From Pseudogracilibacillus sp037072025 (lineage in GTDB: Bacteria > Bacillota > Bacilli > Bacillales > Amphibacillaceae): DNA of 64,000 nt. The DNA is taken from the NCBI RefSeq assembly GCF_037072025.1, contig NZ_JAXHDD010000017.1, positions 1-64,000 of the forward strand. The letters run 5' to 3'. A program made the position numbers and the translations under genes. Positions 17,254-26,090 of the stretch are shown here, piece after piece (the first letter of the stretch is position 1; each line of letters opens with the position of its first letter). Below the pieces are notes generated by a model that saw only the letters and a program-made list of their open reading frames with translations, was not told the origin of the DNA and did not search any database.

Positions 17254-19167
17254 TTAATAGATTGGCAGTACATGGAAGAATACATTCGGTGATGCCATAC
17301 GGTAATAATAGCTACACCAACCTAGACTAGTAGAATCTTTTACCCCTGGCGAATAATACAGGCGTTCCTGTTCAAGTTCGTCAATAACATCAATTTCTCC
17401 GTTTAGATAATCATTCACCCTCATAGTTGCCGTATCAAGCCTGTTTAATAAACCACCATAACGAATATCGATTACTTCCCATCCAAACGGTCTATTCATT
17501 TTTAACCATTGATAACGGTGTGCACTTCTAAGCTCTTTCACTCGAGTCATAATTTCTGGAATAATTTCATTGGCGATTTTATTTAATTCAGCTTGATCCT
17601 GTTTATCATAAGCAGCTTTTAACTTTACACCAATTCCCGCTTTTAAAGCTAGTACTCTACTAAGCTTTTCTGGTACTTCAAAAATATAATCAAGTTTATC
17701 AGCTTTATTTCTACTATGTTGAATTTGAGTTGCAAGTTCCTCATAATAACGATCCATATTAAGATCTTCAATATGTTTATCAAAAACCCCTAACAATACA
17801 TCTTGCCATAGTAAAAACTTGGATGGATTTGTTTGTTCAAGATTCCCCTCTTCCACTCCAGGAGGTGTGTCTAATTTATTTAACATCAAATACTTCTCCG
17901 CAGATATCCCTGTACAAAACGCCACTCGTTCATAAAGCTTTTCTTCGTCTAATTCATCCGTATACGCATGCTCTGCATAGTATTGTAATCCTAAAAGGGC
18001 TGTATATGGATTATTTTCCATGCCGTCATCACCCCAAAGCGTTACAAAAACATCTTCAACTTCTTTTTCTTTACAAGCTTGTAACGCCGCATTGCTCGCT
18101 TGTAAAGATAACTGATAATTTGTTGCAAACGTATTCCAAATCCAGATACCTCCTGCAAAAGCAGGCTTTTTATTAAATGCTTTATGCTGTTCCATAATTT
18201 GTCTGTAGTGATCAATGTCCGTTGCATTATATTGCCAATACATTAATTGGATTTGCTCTGGCGTTTGTTCAATAATATAATCTGGAATTTCAGTCGTCTT
18301 ACTATACCTATCCCCTGTTTCAGAAGCAAGTTTTAAGAACATGTCACTCCACATTACTGCTTCTAATCCAAACTCATCTGTTATTTGTAAAACGCTATCT
18401 AAATGCTTTGCCATTAATTCAAACCTCGGCTTATATCCATGTTTATTTAAAAATATTCCCCGACCAAGTTCTTCCGCTTCATCCATCCCGATATGAATAC
18501 GCTTGCTTCTAAACGGACTTGAAGCCGAGTGAATCATATTTGTAAGTAGTTGATACGTTTCTTCGCTTTCCAAAAGTAAAGCTCCTCTAGTGTCTTTATA
18601 ACGGTAAGCTGCATCCCATTTTAAAAACTCTTCTAGATGAGCAAGTGTCTGAATACAAGGTATAAGTTCAATTCCAAATTGGTGTGCATAATCATCCAAT
18701 TGCTTCAGTTCTTCCTGTGAGTATCTTCCCCGCATATAACCAAAATACGGTTCTTCCTTCACTTCATACGTATCTTCCATGTATAACATTGCAGAATTAA
18801 AGCCCATCATCGCAAGCATTCGAATCATTTCGTAAAAACTATCTTGCCTCATAACAGCATTTCTGGAAACATCAAACATCGGACCAACCGTTTTAAATTG
18901 TCCTTTCTCCTTAATCGAAAAATCAGTTTCTCCTTTTTGAACTTTTTCGATTACCATACTGAATGCCCGAAAGAATTGATTTATATGTCTATAAGCAATC
19001 TCACCTTTCCCATTTTCGTAAACAATGGAGATATCATGTTCTTCTTGTGTACGCTTACAAATCAACTCAATATCTGCCGACTCCGAAATCTCAAACTGAA
19101 TGTTTTTTTGCAGTTCGTTTATTCCATTGAGTACTTCGGTAAAATCTCCTGTCAATTTAATCTTCAA
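17254..19167 (-). CDS. GH20 beta-N-acetylhexosaminidase
   Basis: This glycoside hydrolase family 20 enzyme of about 637 residues has no signal peptide, so it acts in the cytoplasm on imported oligosaccharides. The catalytic Asp-Glu pair is visible in HIGMDEAEELGRG, about 230 residues in. The length and C-terminal helical region resemble streptococcal GcnA. TTG at 19167 is favoured as start because GAAGGTGG lies just before it; the longer ATG start at 19197 has no ribosome site and reaches almost into a repeat element. It would release terminal GlcNAc or GalNAc. Confidence 0.85.
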   Translation of the reverse strand: MKIKLTGDFTEVLNGINELQKNIQFEISESADIELICKRTQEEHDISIVYENGKGEIAYRHINQFFRAFSMVIEKVQKGETDFSIKEKGQFKTVGPMFDVSRNAVMRQDSFYEMIRMLAMMGFNSAMLYMEDTYEVKEEPYFGYMRGRYSQEELKQLDDYAHQFGIELIPCIQTLAHLEEFLKWDAAYRYKDTRGALLLESEETYQLLTNMIHSASSPFRSKRIHIGMDEAEELGRGIFLNKHGYKPRFELMAKHLDSVLQITDEFGLEAVMWSDMFLKLASETGDRYSKTTEIPDYIIEQTPEQIQLMYWQYNATDIDHYRQIMEQHKAFNKKPAFAGGIWIWNTFATNYQLSLQASNAALQACKEKEVEDVFVTLWGDDGMENNPYTALLGLQYYAEHAYTDELDEEKLYERVAFCTGISAEKYLMLNKLDTPPGVEEGNLEQTNPSKFLLWQDVLLGVFDKHIEDLNMDRYYEELATQIQHSRNKADKLDYIFEVPEKLSRVLALKAGIGVKLKAAYDKQDQAELNKIANEIIPEIMTRVKELRSAHRYQWLKMNRPFGWEVIDIRYGGLLNRLDTATMRVNDYLNGEIDVIDELEQERLYYSPGVKDSTSLGWCSYYYRMASPNVFFHVLPIY

Positions 19168-19208
19168 CCTTTTCCACCTTCTTTTCTTAAATTTCATTGT
19201 TCTTAAAG

Positions 19209-19548
19209 TGCGTGTTCAAAAAGGAGGATAAAAAGGATCAAGACGGCTAAAAGCGCTGACGTCCTGGGACTCGCGCTTAGTTCGTCCCACCGAAAAATTT
19301 GTTGCAACGCCAACACTAGCACGTCCTGTGCGTCGGAAGTTCGAAGCGGCGCCGTTTCGAGCACAAGGAAAGCTTCCCTGAATACGCATCGAACGAAGGA
19401 AAAGCGGTTTTCTTTTCCGAAGAGCGGAGCAACAAGTCAACGAGCTTCCACAGAATGTGGCGACTTCGACGTTCGACACAGACTTGTCGATATTTAGTCG
19501 AAGTTCTCCTAATGAAATGTCATTTTTACCAAACTTTCTGAACATCCT
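19209..19548 (+). repeat. MITE-like repeat, copy A (long form)
   Basis: This copy begins TGCGTGTTCAAAAAGGAGG and ends TTTCTGAACATCCT, shares ends and an inner GTTCGA..GGCG block with the copies at 19835 and 28083, and is flanked by CTTAAAG on both sides (19202-19208, 19549-19555), a likely 7-bp target duplication. Its middle is longer and GC-richer than in the other copies. Open frames on its minus strand look spurious. It lies directly upstream of the GH20 gene. Confidence 0.75.
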
Positions 19549-19555
19549 CTTAAAG

Positions 19556-19827
19556 GTACATTTAGGAACAATTAATTCAAAATATTACATGAGAACCAAG
19601 TAAACGTCAAATTTTATTCAACACTACATTACAGTGCAATAGTTATATATGTAATGGTTATTTCTTAGTTCTTTATACGGAAAGGAACCAGCTGTTCATT
19701 TATCGATTTAGTTATAAATAATCAATTTTACTCAATCTGCATATAGTCGTTTGAAATAGCAAAATTCTTTTGGTAGGATGATAAACGCACAAAAGTAAAA
19801 GGTAATATTACTAAATAACTATAGCTC
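19556..19827. other. Intergenic spacer between repeat copies A and B
   Basis: AT-rich sequence with no open frame of note and no recognised motif. Confidence 0.5.
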
Positions 19828-19834
19828 TTTAAAG

Positions 19835-20059
19835 TGCATGTTCAAAAAGGAGGATAAAAAGGACAAAGAAGTTCGAGGCGGCGCAGTTTCGAGCAGCGGA
19901 ATGTATGCATTTAGATACATGAGCAAAGATCTGGTACGCAGGAAAAGTGATCTTCTTTCCAAGGAAACGCATCTAGCACACAGAAAACTGCTTTCCTTTT
20001 TCAAGGAGCGGAAAAGCAAATGCGAAGTGTCATTATCACCGGACTTTTTGAACATCCTC
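19835..20059 (+). repeat. MITE-like repeat, copy B
   Basis: This copy starts TGCATGTTCAAAAAGGAGG and ends GGACTTTTTGAACATCCTC, so its ends contain the inverted pair GTTCAAAAAG/CTTTTTGAAC. It is close to copy C in its first 95 bases. The flanks (TTTAAAG and CAATAGAG) do not match, unlike those of copies A and C. It ends about 30 bases before the start of the effector operon and so occupies its promoter region. Confidence 0.75.
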
Positions 20060-20091
20060 AATAGAGAAAAAATAAAGGGAGGGGGATCTGT

Positions 20092-21219
20092 TTGCGTCAA
20101 TTTCAATTAGAAGATCTGACAATTTGTATCAATGAAGCAAATTTGCAAGAGGATATATATACGTCTGTTACAATCGGGGTTGGTTTTGCTCCTAGATGGA
20201 TACGCGTTAATGACGACAATCTATTTATTGGCTCTGCAGCAGCGAAAATATTCGGAAATTATATCCAAACGAGAGTGCGAAATACATACGATATTCAATT
20301 AACATCTACTGTTTCGATGAGATCGACGAGTTTTATTTGGAAGACGTCAAAAGCAACGTATGTAAAAGAGTTACAGTTTATTATAAATGAATTGTATTGT
20401 GAACAGATTGATGAACAACAACTTTTATCAGAGAAACAGGCAACGATTGAAAGATATAAAAAGAATTATAAAGATTTAGAATTCCGTGGACGGATGAAAA
20501 TGCTAGAGTTTTCCCACCAAAATAAATCATTTCAGCTAGAACAACTATCTCAGGATTTATTGGATATGACTAGTTCAACCGTGCAAACGATGAGAAAATA
20601 TTTATTTGTTCCTAATAACACGTTTATATTCTGTCACGGGAAAGCGGATGAAAAACAATTACGACAACTCACTATCCCATCCGTATCAGAATATCCAACG
20701 ACAAATTTATTTGATGTAAAAAACTATCATTTTCTTCAAGATCAAGAATATATGAAACAAAGCAAAGGGAACTATTGGTGCGGAAGTATGAAGTTTGAAA
20801 GAGTTCCAGTATTAACAGACTTAGCAATGGAATACGTCGTACTAAATCTGATTGGAGATCTAATGCTAAAGGACTCTTACATGATAGAAGTAGATCCATT
20901 AGATGCTAGTATTGTATATGAAAAAAAAGGAACTCATCGAAAGGACTCTTTTCGAGCCTTGATTTCAGATGAGAATGTCCGTGATTCCAAAAAAAGAATT
21001 TATCAACGATTATACAAAGAGCTTAAGAGAGAACCAGAACAATTCATGGAAAAAGTCGGTCGTTTATTTGTGAATCAAGTACATTACTTTGATTGTCTAT
21101 CGTATTTAGAACAAATAGACGCAAATTACATACATCAGTTTTTAAAAGTTAGAGATTATAAAATACGAGAAGGCTTCGTATGTTATTACAAGGAGGATAA
21201 AGATTTTGTCGTCTCATGA
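20092..21219 (+). CDS. M16-metalloprotease-like protein without active site, head of the LXG operon
   Basis: TTG start at 20092 after AAGGGAGGGGG; 375 residues, no signal peptide or membrane segment. The N-terminal half follows the pattern of an M16 (insulinase-like) half-domain: a beta segment ending FIGSAAAKIFG, then MRSTSFIWKTSK, a helical part and a closing KYLFVPNNTFIFCHGKAD strand. The HxxEH zinc motif is missing, so no proteolysis is expected. Its stop overlaps the next gene by 14 bases. A chaperone or recruiting role for the type VII substrates is inferred only; family assignment is tentative. Confidence 0.5.
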   Translation: MRQFQLEDLTICINEANLQEDIYTSVTIGVGFAPRWIRVNDDNLFIGSAAAKIFGNYIQTRVRNTYDIQLTSTVSMRSTSFIWKTSKATYVKELQFIINELYCEQIDEQQLLSEKQATIERYKKNYKDLEFRGRMKMLEFSHQNKSFQLEQLSQDLLDMTSSTVQTMRKYLFVPNNTFIFCHGKADEKQLRQLTIPSVSEYPTTNLFDVKNYHFLQDQEYMKQSKGNYWCGSMKFERVPVLTDLAMEYVVLNLIGDLMLKDSYMIEVDPLDASIVYEKKGTHRKDSFRALISDENVRDSKKRIYQRLYKELKREPEQFMEKVGRLFVNQVHYFDCLSYLEQIDANYIHQFLKVRDYKIREGFVCYYKEDKDFVVS

Positions 21220-21496
21220 GATTTTAATTAATCCAGATCAATTTACAGCCGAAGTAGATGAATTTAAAGGAAAGATTGAAGGAATAGCTTCAGTAAAATC
21301 AGAGGATGTCATCAATGTGAATGAGAAGTCGATATTAGATTCAATGTATCAGATGATTGCGATTATTAATACTTTTCAAAGTATAATAGATCAATATATA
21401 GCTTTAGCAAATAAAGATGTTACAGAAATGAATTCACTAAAAGAAAAATGGGTTACAAAAGATACGAATCTTTCAAATGAAATAAATGGGAATTGA
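21206..21496 (+). CDS. Small type VII effector partner (TIGR04197/YwqI-like)
   Basis: TTG start with AAGGAGG ten bases upstream. The 96-residue, fully helical protein without cysteines matches the small WXG-sized proteins encoded just before LXG toxins (YwqI-like, TIGR04197 group). Such proteins bind the LXG helix bundle and are needed for export through the ESX/YukE apparatus. It overlaps both neighbours, so the operon is tightly coupled. Confidence 0.7.
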   Translation: MSSHEILINPDQFTAEVDEFKGKIEGIASVKSEDVINVNEKSILDSMYQMIAIINTFQSIIDQYIALANKDVTEMNSLKEKWVTKDTNLSNEINGN

Positions 21497-21501
21497 TAAC
21501 T

Positions 21502-22947
21502 ATGCCAAGATTAGTAAATGATGAGTTAACTAAATTAGTAGAACAATTAACTACATATAAAGAAAATTTATCTTTATCAGTTTATGAGCATTATAAAACA
21601 GCCTTGGTGCTTTCTAAAACGATTAATCTGCGCGGAAAAGCCGGGGATGTATTGAAAGAGTATATCAATGTTTCTCATATTAACTTAACGCAAAAGATTA
21701 TTAATGTGATTGCAGAAATTACTGAAGTAGCGGAAAAAATGAAAAGGGAATTCTCTAACTTTGAATCAGCTTCATATGGTATTGTAGGTTCAGGGACACT
21801 AGATAATGTTCACAAACAAATGAAACGCATGAATGACCGTTTCACAGATATAGATGACACGGCGGGACAGCTATTATATAAAGCTTCTGAATTTATTAGT
21901 ACGACAAGTTTAGGTACGAGCGATGTTACTACTGCTTATACGGAGATATTTGACCATATTAAAAAAACGAAGACAGGGTTGGAAGAAACAGATAGTAGTT
22001 TAAAAGCAGACCTTGATCATTTAATTACCCGAGTTTATGAATTGCAGACACATATTTTTGAATTAAGTGAAACTTTTCGAGATAAAAATGGTATAAAATA
22101 TAGTAAATTAAATGAGATTCCAAATCAAGAGTGGTACACGGTAGAAAATAATCATGCGTTTCAAGAAATGCAAGATGATGATCCATTTGTATATCATGCA
22201 GGTCATGCCTCTATGGCAGAAGGACAGTGGGTAGCTGGAACAAGTGATACGAATTATATAGCTGCTTCAGGTTATGCTGTTGGAGCAGAGGGAGAATTAA
22301 CTAAGTCTGGTACTATATTTAGTAAAACTAATGATCCATTTAGTATAGATGGGCAAGGGGAAGCAGCGTTACTTAGTGGAAGTGTACAAGGGGAAACTTT
22401 AGGTGGGTATGGAAATTTAGATGCTTCTGGTCAAGTTTTGGGAGCGGATGGCAACTTCCACTTTGGATCTGACGGTTTTGATGCTGAAGGAAAAGTAGCG
22501 GTAATAGAGGCAGAAGGATCAGCGATGGTGGGAACGGATAACTTTAATGGATATGTTTCAGGTCATGCGGAAGCTTTAACAGCGAAAGGGCATGCACGTT
22601 TCACCTTACCAGAGGATCAAGATGGCGATATTAAAATTGGTCTCGGAGGGAAGGCTCAAGGTGCAACTGCAGGTGTTGAAGGCGGTCTGTCTCTATTTGA
22701 AGTCGATAGTCCTAGTTACTCATATGAGGACGGAAAAGGTACTAATAAGAAATCGATGTTAGGTATAGAAGGAGGCGTCAATATTGGTCCACAAGTTGGC
22801 GCTGGCGTTGATTTCCAAAGTAAGACAGTCTATTCAAATAATTTGTTAAATGTTCGGGCAACGGAAATAGATGTTGATTTGAAATTATTTATTGGATTGA
22901 AAGCTTCGTTATCTGTACCTACTATACAGTTGAAATGGCCATGGTAA
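21502..22947 (+). CDS. LXG-domain type VII secreted protein with Gly-rich beta C-terminus
   Basis: About 481 residues from ATG 21502. Residues 1-205 are the helical LXG export domain (LRGKAGDVLKEYI). From about residue 230 the protein becomes Gly/Ala/Ser-rich with alternating short strands (for example GYAVGAEGELTKSG, GSVQGETLGGYGNLDASG) and ends VPTIQLKWPW. No nuclease, NADase, lipase or peptidase motif is visible. The repetitive, glycine-rich C-terminus could be a membrane-acting or surface structure. Export via a type VII system is inferred from the LXG domain; no secretion machinery lies in this window. Confidence 0.8.
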   Translation: MPRLVNDELTKLVEQLTTYKENLSLSVYEHYKTALVLSKTINLRGKAGDVLKEYINVSHINLTQKIINVIAEITEVAEKMKREFSNFESASYGIVGSGTLDNVHKQMKRMNDRFTDIDDTAGQLLYKASEFISTTSLGTSDVTTAYTEIFDHIKKTKTGLEETDSSLKADLDHLITRVYELQTHIFELSETFRDKNGIKYSKLNEIPNQEWYTVENNHAFQEMQDDDPFVYHAGHASMAEGQWVAGTSDTNYIAASGYAVGAEGELTKSGTIFSKTNDPFSIDGQGEAALLSGSVQGETLGGYGNLDASGQVLGADGNFHFGSDGFDAEGKVAVIEAEGSAMVGTDNFNGYVSGHAEALTAKGHARFTLPEDQDGDIKIGLGGKAQGATAGVEGGLSLFEVDSPSYSYEDGKGTNKKSMLGIEGGVNIGPQVGAGVDFQSKTVYSNNLLNVRATEIDVDLKLFIGLKASLSVPTIQLKWPW

Positions 22948-22971
22948 TATTGATTAAGGAGGAGTTTGTAG

Positions 22972-23391
22972 ATGGGCGAAAGAGCCGAATTACAACAACA
23001 ATATTCTGCCAAACAATCGGAACTTAATGTATGTTATGTAGAATTAAACTCTTTAGAAGACCGAATCAATCGACTAGAAGCGTTGAAAAAGGAATTCGTT
23101 ACATTGAAAACTGATGCAAATCAACTAAAACAAGATTTAACGATGGAAACTTTTCAATTTCATGAATATTGGCAAGGGCAGTTGTTTGGAGAATATGAAC
23201 GCTTACTTGCAGCTAATCTAATTCATGATGGGATGACCACATATATTAAAAACATAGATACAAATTTAGATGAACTGAATAATGAGTTAATGCGTTTGCA
23301 AAATGAAGTGTATAGTACAGAAGGAATCATTGGAAGTATTAAATCATCGTTAAATTGGTTAACAACTAAAATCGAAAATCTCATAAATTAA
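22972..23391 (+). CDS. DUF5082/YwqH-like coiled-coil protein
   Basis: ATG after AAGGAGGAG; 139 residues, nearly all helical with long coiled-coil stretches (residues 1-60 and 85-125). This matches the DUF5082/YwqH proteins that accompany LXG toxins and likely join the effector-partner complex. It follows the LXG gene by 24 bases. Confidence 0.7.
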   Translation: MGERAELQQQYSAKQSELNVCYVELNSLEDRINRLEALKKEFVTLKTDANQLKQDLTMETFQFHEYWQGQLFGEYERLLAANLIHDGMTTYIKNIDTNLDELNNELMRLQNEVYSTEGIIGSIKSSLNWLTTKIENLIN

Positions 23392-23411
23392 TCATTTTGA
23401 AGGAGATATGC

Positions 23412-23867
23412 ATGAAAAAAATAAACATTGTATTAGCGAATGCCCATCAAGCGCAAGCCGAAAGGTCTGACATACAACGAGAGGTAAAAGACATTCAGAA
23501 GTTTTTCAATGAGAGAGATTTTTTGTTTAAACAAGGTACAGTTAATTTTGTATTAATTAGAGGTTTATATTCTCATATAGAGCGATCGTTGAATGTTGTT
23601 GGTGTTTTCGTTAATAAAGCAGAACACGTTATTAGTGGACTAGAAGCGGATCTCTCATTCCAAGTTAAAGACCAACCTGACGCAAAGCTGGCAGGTGTCG
23701 CCCTACAATTACCACCGTCGTTTTTAGGAGAAATTAAACCGAATGAGGGCTTTATCTTACATATGAAAGTCCCAGTTCAAGGATTAACAAACGAAAAACA
23801 AGTGTACGAAGCTACGGAACTTTCAGGTACTTTGGCAAATGTAAAAATAGCTTATCCTACTGAATAA
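23412..23867 (+). CDS. Unrecognised cytoplasmic protein of the LXG operon
   Basis: The ATG at 23412 follows AAGGAGATATGC directly; a longer TTG start at 23397 would put the ribosome site inside the gene. The 151-residue protein has a helical N-terminal half (1-85) and a mixed beta C-terminal half with QLPPSFLGEIKPNEG. No family was recognised. As part of the type VII operon it may be an effector partner or an immunity protein; nothing in the sequence decides between these. Confidence 0.65.
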   Translation: MKKINIVLANAHQAQAERSDIQREVKDIQKFFNERDFLFKQGTVNFVLIRGLYSHIERSLNVVGVFVNKAEHVISGLEADLSFQVKDQPDAKLAGVALQLPPSFLGEIKPNEGFILHMKVPVQGLTNEKQVYEATELSGTLANVKIAYPTE

Positions 23868-23922
23868 AAGGTGTCTAAGCATCATAAGTAACGAACAGAA
23901 TAAAAAGTAAGGGGAATTCTCA

Positions 23923-24528
23923 ATGAAAAAAATAGGATTTATGCTACTAATGGTACTACTAATCATCGTATCCGCAGCATGTAGCAATACAGATGATATG
24001 AACGAAAATACAACTGGAGATAAAACAGAACCATCAGAAGCACAACAGGAAAATGATGATCAAGCTGAAGACGAAGCAGATGATAATGGAGAGACACTCA
24101 CACTACAATTACTAAAAGCAGATGAAGAAAACGGAGAGACAATAGAAGGTCATAATATTTATAGTGAGTTAGATCAAATAGTAAAAGATAACCCGGATAT
24201 GGGGGTAGCGAATGATTTCAGTGTGTTCGTTGTTAATGCAATTTACGATGACGAAGAAAATGCGAAACTTCTTCTATTAGCAATTAATCGTTTACCTGAT
24301 CCAATTAAAAACTTATCATTTAATTACACTCTCGGAACAGAAGATGGAGAATATGTTTTTGAGAATCAACATGTTACAATGGATGAAGAAACAGCTGGCG
24401 TGTTACAACCTAATAGTACATTTCCATTAGTCTTATCCATTACACCAGAACAAGATGAAGTTTTGAAAAAGATAGATGAAAATAATCAAGTGGTTAAAAT
24501 AGAAGATTTCGAGTTTGAGACAGAATAA
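23923..24528 (+). CDS. Lipoprotein ending the LXG operon, candidate immunity protein
   Basis: The 201-residue protein has a signal peptide ending in the lipobox VSAACS (Cys at about 20), an acidic Asn/Asp/Glu-rich linker and a compact C-terminal domain (about 60-200) of mostly beta type. AAGGGGAA precedes the ATG, and a terminator follows. Lipoproteins can protect cells from type VII toxins that act from outside the membrane; such a role is plausible for the Gly-rich LXG protein but is inferred from position only. Confidence 0.7.
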   Translation: MKKIGFMLLMVLLIIVSAACSNTDDMNENTTGDKTEPSEAQQENDDQAEDEADDNGETLTLQLLKADEENGETIEGHNIYSELDQIVKDNPDMGVANDFSVFVVNAIYDDEENAKLLLLAINRLPDPIKNLSFNYTLGTEDGEYVFENQHVTMDEETAGVLQPNSTFPLVLSITPEQDEVLKKIDENNQVVKIEDFEFETE

Positions 24529-24547
24529 AAAATATTCCTTATGAATA

Positions 24548-24583
24548 AAACAGCCCTCTATGTTATGTAGAGAGGCTGTTTTT
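24548..24583 (+). terminator. Intrinsic terminator of the LXG operon
   Basis: AACAGCC-CTCTA pairs with TAGAGAGGCTGTT, followed by TTTT. It lies 20 bases after the lipoprotein stop and just before the end of the convergent gene at 24593. Confidence 0.8.
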
Positions 24584-24592
24584 GCATTCCCT

Positions 24593-24997
24593 TTAGCGTC
24601 TTCTATATATTTTTACCGAACACTCCCCTTTTTTAGCTTTATTTCCTTCAAAAAAAATTATCGGTTTAAAACGTCTAAACGAGATAATTTCACTACCTTC
24701 TTTTCTAGAATTGGTTTCTACTTTTAGTCGATCATCTAAAGTGAAAGCAATCTTCCCTTCCTCTGTTTCTAATCGATATACTACCTCATATTGTCTTTTG
24801 GGAAATACAAATAGACTATGCATAACGGAGGTATCAAATATTTTAAACTTCACTTTTGCACTTTTTAAACCGAAATATGTAGAAATGTGCATCTTTTTTC
24901 TCGATTCTTTCACAATATATATAACGAAAAAAATGATGACAGCAAAAATAAGTAATCCGAAAAAAATCGGAAAAAAGTATAATTCCCAATTTTCCAT
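24593..24997 (-). CDS. Small membrane-anchored protein of unknown function
   Basis: 134 residues from ATG 24997 after GAAGGGAG. One N-terminal membrane helix (about residues 8-30) is followed by a basic cytoplasmic domain rich in beta strands (VYRLETEEGKIAFTLDDRL). I do not recognise the family. It is convergent with the LXG operon and has its own terminator region. Confidence 0.65.
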   Translation of the reverse strand: MENWELYFFPIFFGLLIFAVIIFFVIYIVKESRKKMHISTYFGLKSAKVKFKIFDTSVMHSLFVFPKRQYEVVYRLETEEGKIAFTLDDRLKVETNSRKEGSEIISFRRFKPIIFFEGNKAKKGECSVKIYRRR

Positions 24998-25063
24998 GGC
25001 TGAAACTCCCTTCTATTAAAATGATTTTAAAACATACTGGATTATACACTCCTTTCTATGGAA

Positions 25064-25963
25064 TCATCTTATATTTCCCTCATACACTTTAAATGTTTCA
25101 CGGGTTAATTCTATAAAAGCCTCTAACGGAGGTGTCATCCGTTTATCCTTATGCCAAGCAATTTGAGTATAAAGTGGCGATAAAGCAACATTCCACGCTA
25201 ATGTTTTCATTCTCCCCTCTTCAAGTTCATTTTTTACTACCATTTCAGGTAGTAAAGCTATACCCAATCCTGCAATCACACATTGTTTAATGGCTTCTAT
25301 ACTTGCAAATTCAATTTGATCCAATGGATATATCTCCAAAGAATGCAGTGCTTCTTTGAACATATTTCGATAAGAACAGCCAGACTCAGTTAGTAAGAGT
25401 GTCCCATCCTTCAGATCTCGCGTGGAAAAATTCGAATGAAACGGATGGGTTGGTGCTACTACCAATTTTAAATCTTCTTTAATAAGTTCCTCCACCTTTA
25501 GCGAACCCTCAGGCTTTCTTCTATCCATAATAAAAGCGACATCCAATAACCCATCCATCAATTGTCTTCTCGCCATATCATCTGAATGTGCAGGTTTAAA
25601 TACTAATTTTATTTTTGGAAATGCTGCCTTAAATTCTTGAAGAATCGCAGGTAACCGATAAGTCAATTGACTTTCTTGCGCACCTATCGTGAGAATACCG
25701 GAAATTTCTTTTCCATTTGCTGATGTAATGGCTTCTTCACTTAATTGAATTATTTTTTCAGCATACACTTTGAATTGATAACCGGCATCTGTCAAAATCA
25801 GTCTTTTACCCAAACGGTCAAATAAAGGTTTTCCAATTTCCTCCTCAAGCGTTTTTATTTGAGCTGTTACACTTGATTGTGCAAAATTTAATATTTTTGC
25901 GGTTTTAGTAAAGTTTAAATTAGTAGCAGCTATTTTAAAAGTAATCAGTTGCTTGATATCCAA
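25064..25963 (-). CDS. LysR-family transcriptional regulator
   Basis: 299 residues. The N-terminal helix-turn-helix is typical (FTKTAKILNFAQSSVTAQIKTLEEEIG, residues about 17-41; the wings follow). The C-terminal periplasmic-binding-like effector domain runs from about 90 to 295. The start is TTG 25963 with GAGGTG seven bases upstream. It is divergent from the FMN reductase gene at 26091, with an AT-rich region holding ATCGATATTATTGATTGAT (25981-25999) as a possible LysR site. It probably controls that gene. Confidence 0.9.
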   Translation of the reverse strand: MDIKQLITFKIAATNLNFTKTAKILNFAQSSVTAQIKTLEEEIGKPLFDRLGKRLILTDAGYQFKVYAEKIIQLSEEAITSANGKEISGILTIGAQESQLTYRLPAILQEFKAAFPKIKLVFKPAHSDDMARRQLMDGLLDVAFIMDRRKPEGSLKVEELIKEDLKLVVAPTHPFHSNFSTRDLKDGTLLLTESGCSYRNMFKEALHSLEIYPLDQIEFASIEAIKQCVIAGLGIALLPEMVVKNELEEGRMKTLAWNVALSPLYTQIAWHKDKRMTPPLEAFIELTRETFKVYEGNIR

Positions 25964-26090
25964 ATATATTCACCTCACTAATCGATATTATTGATTGATT
26001 TAATCGAAATAATCCGTTTTATTGTTCCGTGCGTACATTATATAATAATTACTAGAGGAATCTCAATTCAACAACATGGAGGAATAAACA

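Noticed and set aside
19216..19545. 109-residue open frame on the minus strand
   Set aside because: It lies wholly within MITE-like copy A, has no ribosome site and is Arg/Ser-rich without any family look; the DNA is better explained as a repeat.
19819..20110. Open frames on both strands of about 90-95 codons
   Set aside because: They overlap MITE-like copy B and appear in similar form in copy C; neither has a start with a ribosome site.
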